DNA of 64,000 nucleotides from Magnolia sinica (Eukaryota; Streptophyta; Magnoliopsida; Magnoliales; Magnoliaceae): the NCBI RefSeq assembly GCF_029962835.1, contig NC_080575.1:41888336-41952335 (forward strand). Direction: 5' to 3'. The notes beneath the pieces are model-generated. The model searched no databases. It was not told the origin of the DNA and saw only the letters and a list, made by a program, of their open reading frames with translations. The position numbers and the translations under genes were made by a program. This document shows, piece after piece, positions 58,591 through 64,000 of the stretch (positions are counted from its first letter, which is position 1; every line of letters begins with the position of its first letter).

Positions 58591-58700
58591 CTCTACAACA
58601 GGCACTCAACCATCGGAAAAACTCTATCGAGAATGTCTTGTTTTAGCTCGATCTATAACTCTGTTGAGAAGGTTAGGCTTAAACAAGACATTCTCGCCAG
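58591..58700. repeat. hairpin, copy 3
   Basis: GAGAATGTCTTGTTTTAGC and GCTTAAACAAGACATTCTC form an almost perfect stem around a loop of about 35 bases. Same structure as at 40.23 and 42.68 kb. Confidence 0.8.
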
Positions 58701-59860
58701 TGTTAAATCGGTCGTGTTCTATGGGTCATGTTTCTTATAAGATCGTGGTTGTTTGCAACGATCGAACATGGATGGCAACCACAAACAACTACTATAGCGA
58801 ACCATGACCGATTTAACATGAAAACTACGAACCAGATCAACTGCCACCAATGATTCACGTATAACACGATTCAATGTAGACGACAACAATGACATATGTA
58901 TCAATCCATTTCAGGATCCATGTATCGTGACAACCAAGACCAATCGAGTGACAAGCATGAACCATTTTTCATGTCAACCACAACCAACGTGGATGATAAT
59001 CACGGGCCTTTATGCAGGTGAGCCATGAATAAAAAGATGGAAAATAGTGTACAATTACAATAGGTCGGGGTCTTCATGATATACTGATCGTGGTTGTAGA
59101 TGGGTAGTGCAAAAAATCAGTAAACTAAGATCCTACCATATCAAATTACAACTACGATCAATGCTTCACATCAATTATGAAACATATTACACGAAAACAA
59201 CGATCAGTCAAAGAAGACAACCACGGCCCTCTGATACTTACATTCACAATCCAAATTTTCTCAGAAATGAGATATAAAATATACAACCTTACAACAACGA
59301 CCCATATCAAACGATACCACGACCATGAAACTTTGACCAACTGTGGATCGTGATTGTCCCTGCGTTGTGTCGTGGTTCTGATGAATAGCGGCTCGTTGTT
59401 GTCCAATGAGAACAACGACACATATTCCGTGACAGTAATGACCCACTATTCATGTGAAACATGACCAATGTCATCTTCATAACCAATCTGCCATGCAAAC
59501 CACGACCAAACCTCACTAGGTGCATGTCAAAGAGAATTATTTATGGTAAGACAGCCACTATCGATCTAACATGACAAATGCATCCCATATTGCATTACAA
59601 ACCACAACCAATATAAACTGAAAATCACGATCCATTGTTAGACAGCCACGACCGATTTAACATTACAAGTGTGAACACTGTAAGACAGCCACGACCGATT
59701 TAACTAAAAATCACTCTCATCTTCGGTGGTTAAAAGTTACGACCCTTTCATTCTGATTCAAAGCGAGCATCAGGAATAAGAGCCACATGTACCATGCAAG
59801 CCATGACCCATTTAACATGCAATATGGAACATAACACAATTGTTCTAATTTCTGCCATAA
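58701..59860. repeat. 23-base repeat array
   Basis: Mainly ACGATCC/ACGACC orientation. Bases 58960-59110 parallel 9.28-9.43 and 17.26-17.4 kb (GATAATCA-GGCCTTTATGC, AATAGTGTACA). Three near-identical words, AGACAGCCACGACCGATTTAAC-like, lie at 59560-59705. Confidence 0.8.
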
Positions 59861-59864
59861 AAAC

Positions 59865-59947
59865 AAAAGCCATGAAGCAAATGACATATTTTCGATGGCT
59901 GGGTGCCCGTTCAAATTGAGGAGTTGGTGGAGAACTTCCACTGGAGG
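59865..59947 (-). pseudogene. small-ORF module, copy (g), cut by Gypsy insertion
   Basis: The minus-strand frame gives P-V-E-V-L-H-Q-L-L-N-L-N-G-H-P-A-I-E-N-M, matching the C-terminal half of the other copies. It stops exactly where the Gypsy LTR begins at 59948. The missing N-terminal half should lie beyond the right end of the retrotransposon, outside this window. Confidence 0.6.
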
Positions 59948-62900
59948 TGTAATGACCCTGAAAATTTTGTGTTAATCTTTCCTTAGTAGCTTTTGGGGTA
60001 ATTAGTGCTATACTAGATTGCTTGTGAAATCAGCATCAATCACTTTAAATTGTATCTGCTTGACTCAAAACTTGTAGATTAGTTAGCGCTATGTTACTCT
60101 GAAATTTGGAATCCATCTCTAAATCCAGTTGTTCTTGGAAACTTTTGGAAGTTCTGGATCGGACCTGGACCGTGCGTCGAAAGTCCGATAGCGATGATCC
60201 TAGGCTATTGCGATTACCATGTTGGGCTTGACCATCACCTCCAAAATCAAGTCCAGATGATGTTCTGGGTCGATTTGTTTGAGTTCGGAGTGAAGAGTGT
60301 GAGAACGGTTGGAAATTTAATAAGATTTTATGAAATCTGAGTCGTGTCACTTGCGCGATGATTTTAAGCAATCTGACCGTTGGATTCTGACCCAATTTCA
60401 CCCTCTGATCAGGGAAGGTGGCCTAGGCATATCCTTGTGCTTGTGGACCTGATCGAGATTCTGTGACCGTTGAATGGAGTGTGGTCTGCCACGGCTGATT
60501 TGAAGATCCAGTCGGTATGAAAACTCAGCTTGACCTAGATCCATGGTCAGTGAGCTTAAGTCCGACCTTTCGTGGTAATAGGCGCACCGGAAGTGCTTTG
60601 TTGGATTGAGAGAGGCCGGTTTTGGTTATATCCTAAGTATACCTTGGCCCTGGGGTTATTTTCATCAATATTAGGCCTATTTATAGTCCTTAAAACCCTA
60701 GCTCTCTTTTCCATACGAATTTCCTAACCCTAGCTTGGAAAGAGAAAGGAAAAGAGAGAGAAAGTGAGAGAGAAGTTAGTGAATCATCTTAGATTCTTTT
60801 CCGTTCTTTTTCATCCTTAAACCTTCACTTTGAATCGTTATTCCGGCAATTCTGAGTTCATCTTTGGGTAAGTTAACCTAACCCTAATCTGTGTTAGATC
60901 TTAGATTAGTCTTGGTGTTGTTGTATCTCATTTCTATTCTTGTCTTAGATTATCTTGTCGCCGTTGACGAAGACATATCGTCTGAAATCAGTTCGGTGTT
61001 CTTTTCTGGCTTAAGTTGCAGACTTTAAGTGTATAGGTTATGATTTTCAAGGCTTTCAATGCCAGTGAATGATTTATTCTTGCATAGGATGAGATTTCAC
61101 ATGTCAAATGTTATGTTTACTTTGTGTTCCTGATATGCATGCATTATATTGAGATTTGTGTATTCTATGTGTATGTATAAAGTACCGTATGCGTATAAAA
61201 TATGAACATGTGATTGCCATGATTATCTGTCGTGTACTTATGCTAATTGTATGTGCGACAACTCCTTGGTAAAAGGAATTGTCCAAATGTGTGTATTTCA
61301 ACATATGTCATGTATGTTGTATTATGTATTCTAAGTGTTTGTAGAAATGTCTGAATGATCTAAAGTGTGATATATCAACCTAGTATGGGCGTTAAGAAGC
61401 GATTCTCAACTCTCCCACTAGTGTGTATGATTTCCTTCATGTAAGTTACATTCCTTGTTGTTTAATTTCAAGCATTACTTATGCTTACATTTATGTTAAG
61501 TTGATATTCTTCAAATGCTTATGTATCGCATGATTTGAGTTGTTGTTCCTTTACTGTTTTACATTCAATATGATTATGTGTTGTAGTGTAATGTGTGTGG
61601 GACTATGCATTAGTCCAGGAAATCGGTAATCGGCCTTAAGATCGTGGCTGAGGTTGCTTTCGCCACGTAGGATGTATTAGACGAACATGAGTCGTATTAG
61701 AGTTGTCAGCAGTGGTTTGGCCACGCGGAGTGTTTGCGCACTCTATGTCGTTCAACCCAACGTGCGCTCATGCTATTCGAGTTCATCAAGTAACCCAATT
61801 GTCCGATGTATGTTCACCATGTATGGACGCTACTGTTTGAATCTAGGGTACCCAACTTACCAATGAAATCCTATTAACCATGGTACCTTGATCTGCTAAG
61901 ACTCATGAGCTGGATTTGGTGGTATGGGACACCGTAGTCTAGGTGTGGGCCTACGCTGGGGTGACGAGCCTCCCCATAGTGACCAGTGAGCAACTAAACT
62001 CGTGAGCCAATTATGGTGGTATGGGACATTATATTCGTGCTGTCGGCCTACATTGATTGGTGACGAGCCCTTTGTAGTGACCTCGAGCATACCTGGATAC
62101 CGCATCGAGGTGACGAGCTTTAGTGTAGTAACGAAGGTATGATAGACGTGTATTGATTGGTGACGAGCCCTTTCCAACAACCTCAAACCATATGATCGTA
62201 TGAGATGTCTAGGACTGACGACCCTAGAATGTATCACTGTTTGGATGTTGATATGAGGAAAGTATCTTAGCTTCCCAATCCTGCTGTATGAAAAGGACTA
62301 ATAACAACTTGGTAATCATGTTCATGCACCGCATTTGCATGTGCTTTGTAGACGTGGCACACTTTGAGGTGATGTTTGCGTAATGTAAGATGAAGACGCT
62401 GAGGGTGTACGCGTGAGGGCACGCATCATTCTGCATGCATCCTTGCATTAACAAGAGTACTTAGGACATGTTTAATTGTTCTGCTTTATTATTACTGCTT
62501 GATTGAACTGATAACATGTTAACCTGTGCTTTATTGTTCACTGAGTTGATCACTCACTCCCACGTTCTGGGGTGGTGTTAAACACCGACCAGACTCTGTC
62601 TTAGCTGCTGATGTTGCAGATGTTGAGGCGACCTCTGAGGCAGAGCGGGAGATGGATGATGATGAGGCTGCCTTCTCTTTTATGCAGTTTTCAGACGGGT
62701 TCTAGTGAGCCTTGTTCTAATGCGCGGGATGCTGGGATTTCTTTTGGGAAATTAAATGATGTAATCTAATACTTATAATTTTGATAATAACACTTGTCAG
62801 AACGACCTGGTATGTATATGTACTTCAGGAATTTGCACTTGTACACATATATTTCTATAAGTCTTCCGCTTGCTCTCTTCACTTATCCCTGAATTATATT

Positions 62901-63038
62901 TGCTATTTGGCTTAATCTATTCCATGTTTTATGCACTAATACAGACCACATACATCCATCATTAAATATGTTGCATAAGTGATATTTTAGAACTTGGGAG
63001 CTGAGTTATGCTCGACCCCCAAATTTCAGGGCGTTACA
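59948..63038 (+). repeat. Gypsy 5' LTR, about 3.1 kb
   Basis: Begins TGTAATGACCCTGAAAA and ends TTTCAGGGCGTTACA; the two ends are near-perfect inverted repeats. A TATA-like CTATTTATAG lies at about 60677, followed by AAACCCTAGCTC. A tandem pattern with period about 97 bases (CTCATGAGC / CTCGTGAGCC, GGTGGTATGGGACA, GGTGACGAGCC) lies at 61902-62180 and has a reverse-strand relative at 4.6-4.7 kb. Confidence 0.85.
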
Positions 63039-63041
63039 AGT

Positions 63042-63053
63042 TGGTATCAGAGC
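63042..63053 (+). other. primer-binding site
   Basis: TGGTATCAGAGC, three bases after the LTR, matches the initiator tRNA-Met primer site used by many plant retrotransposons. Confidence 0.9.
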
Positions 63054-63929
63054 ATGTTTTGGATTAAACCAGACCTGAGTTATGGTCACACACCGCATGC
63101 TGTCGTCACTTTAGTATATTTGGGTGCAAGTCTATCGTAGATTGTGTGTTTGTGTTCCGTAACTTCTATCGGCGAAAGTTTACTGAAAACGATCGCCGAG
63201 ATCGAGTCTGTGCTCTCTCCTGATCACACACAGCGACCCGAAACCTTTCCTAGACCATCAATTAATGAGTTTAGATGGTTTATCATCCTATTTTAACCTT
63301 TAAATCTTTAAGAAATCTCTGTTTGAATCAGATTTCTGCCCGAATGGCCCGATAGGCGTCGAATTATGCAAGGGGTCGATTAGGGCATTTTCAGTGGGGC
63401 CTAGGGGGGAACCACATCATTTGGGAGCTAAGGGACCAGGAGGACCTCACCCAAATGGCGAGGCATCGCCAGATGGTCCAGAGACCGGCGATGCCATTGC
63501 CGGCTCGGCGAGGCCTCGCCGATCAGCGGACCATGCTGGGTGGGCTGGCATGGGCCGACTTTTGTTTGGCTTAGTGTGGCCCACCCCTCCACGGTTCGTT
63601 GATTTAAACCCTTCCTATACCCTACTTCCTTCACAAACTTCCCTCCCTAGCTCTCCTTTTCTTGAAATCCTTCTCCAAACTTCTCCAAATCCCTTCCAAA
63701 TCTTCTTCTTCCTCCATTTTCGTGCAAACCCCATCACCCCATCTTAAAACCCTCACCCCTATTGCTGTTTACCTCTCATTTTCTTCTCATTTGAGCTCTC
63801 ACATCCATCTTTTGGGATCTCTAGAGTGTGAAAGTTTCCCATCTTCCTATTTCTCTCTTTCTCTCATTTCTTATGGCCCTCTTTGAGTTTATCACGGCCA
63901 TCTTTTCCGTTTCTACCATTCATTCTTTG
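63054..63929 (+). other. Gypsy leader region
   Basis: No gag motif before 63930. It contains a GC-rich inverted stretch (GGCGAGGCATCGCC, GGCGAGGCCTCGCC) at 63455-63525 that could fold. A pyrimidine-rich tract follows (63610-63890). Confidence 0.6.
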
Positions 63930-64000
63930 ATGGGGAAGAAGAGAGCGCCCGTGGATGAAGCCGGGCCTAGCTGCCCAACCCGTGCACGGAGGCCGAGAGG
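63930..64000 (+). CDS. Gypsy gag, start only (runs off window)
   Basis: ATG at 63930 opens M-G-K-K-R-A-P-V-D-E-A-G-P-S-C-P, then R-A-R-R-P-R. The frame is basic and open to the window end. It is called gag from its position after the LTR, primer site and leader; too short for a domain call. Confidence 0.55.
   Translation, partial: MGKKRAPVDEAGPSCPTRARRPR

Larger units (their letters stand above)
59948..64000 (+). mobile_element. Ty3/Gypsy retrotransposon, 5' part
   Basis: 5' LTR, primer site, leader and the first codons of gag; the rest runs off the window. LTR ends and primer site suggest a Tekay/Del-like chromovirus, but without pol this is tentative. The five bases before the LTR are GGAGG, the expected target duplication. 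Confidence 0.8.

Noticed and set aside
8970..59760. Many short ORFs with His-Asp-Asn-His-Asp-Pro or Met-Thr-Thr-Thr runs
   Set aside because: They are translations of the 23-base repeat. The unit is not a multiple of three, and the same residues appear in all frames and both strands, so I do not treat them as genes.
8220..59860. Centromeric satellite
   Set aside because: No long homogeneous head-to-tail array and no unit near the usual 150-180 bases; orientation is mixed and genes lie inside.
1..64000. tRNA or rRNA genes
   Set aside because: The only tRNA-like words are primer-binding sites after LTRs; no cloverleaf or rRNA segment was seen.

Overview
This window is plant nuclear DNA made almost entirely of nested transposable elements. 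I see no intact host gene. The evidence is LTR retrotransposons with plant tRNA-Met type primer sites, a Mutator-like (MULE) transposase with MuDR, MULE and SWIM segments, DUF1985/Ulp1 transposon genes, and several short MITEs built around a GTGGGCCCCACCATGATGTATG-like core. I associate that MITE style with magnoliids (Magnolia, Liriodendron, Cinnamomum relatives). This taxonomic guess is inference only.

Layout. 1-5.4 kb: AT-rich DNA with short tandem repeats, a decayed Ty3/Gypsy gag on the minus strand and a minus-strand Gypsy LTR-like segment. 5.4-8.2 kb: unassigned DNA and a MITE. 8.2-22.1 kb: first large block of a peculiar 23-base degenerate repeat. It holds a remnant of a MULE transposase (8.5 kb, plus) and a decayed DUF1985/Ulp1 gene (11.7-15.9 kb, plus). 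22.1-32.7 kb: a complete but broken Ty1/Copia element (SIRE-like, with an extra ORF after pol), with both LTRs and a perfect 5-base target duplication CATAC, inserted into the 23-base repeat DNA. 32.7-59.9 kb: second block of 23-base repeats, holding a minus-strand MULE transposase pseudogene (33.6-36.4 kb), a pair of inverted MITEs (38-39.4 kb), a foldback element (39.9-40.7 kb), a decayed plant transposon ORF (47-48.5 kb) and a second DUF1985/Ulp1 copy (52.5-57 kb, plus). 59.95-64 kb: the 5' end of a Gypsy element (3.1 kb LTR, primer site, start of gag), which has inserted into the repeat DNA.

The unusual part is the repeat domain. A unit reading ACGACCCATATAAC then ATGACAACC, or its reverse complement, recurs at 23-base spacing in highly diverged form in both orientations over more than 20 kb. 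It also fills the introns of both Ulp1-type genes. Scattered through it are seven copies, on both strands, of a small ORF of about 60-75 codons. Several copies have a CCTATAA box 75-90 bases upstream, preceded by a GC-rich GACCCTTC/GAATC repeat. Hairpins and a conserved GTAGATATCGAATATCCC motif mark what may be element ends. The simplest reading is an old, multiply nested family of large Ulp1-carrying MULEs (like the published KI-type and CUMULE elements). Their bulk is this 23-base repeat, and they carry an uncharacterised small gene module. All the transposon genes seen here are broken by stops and frameshifts.
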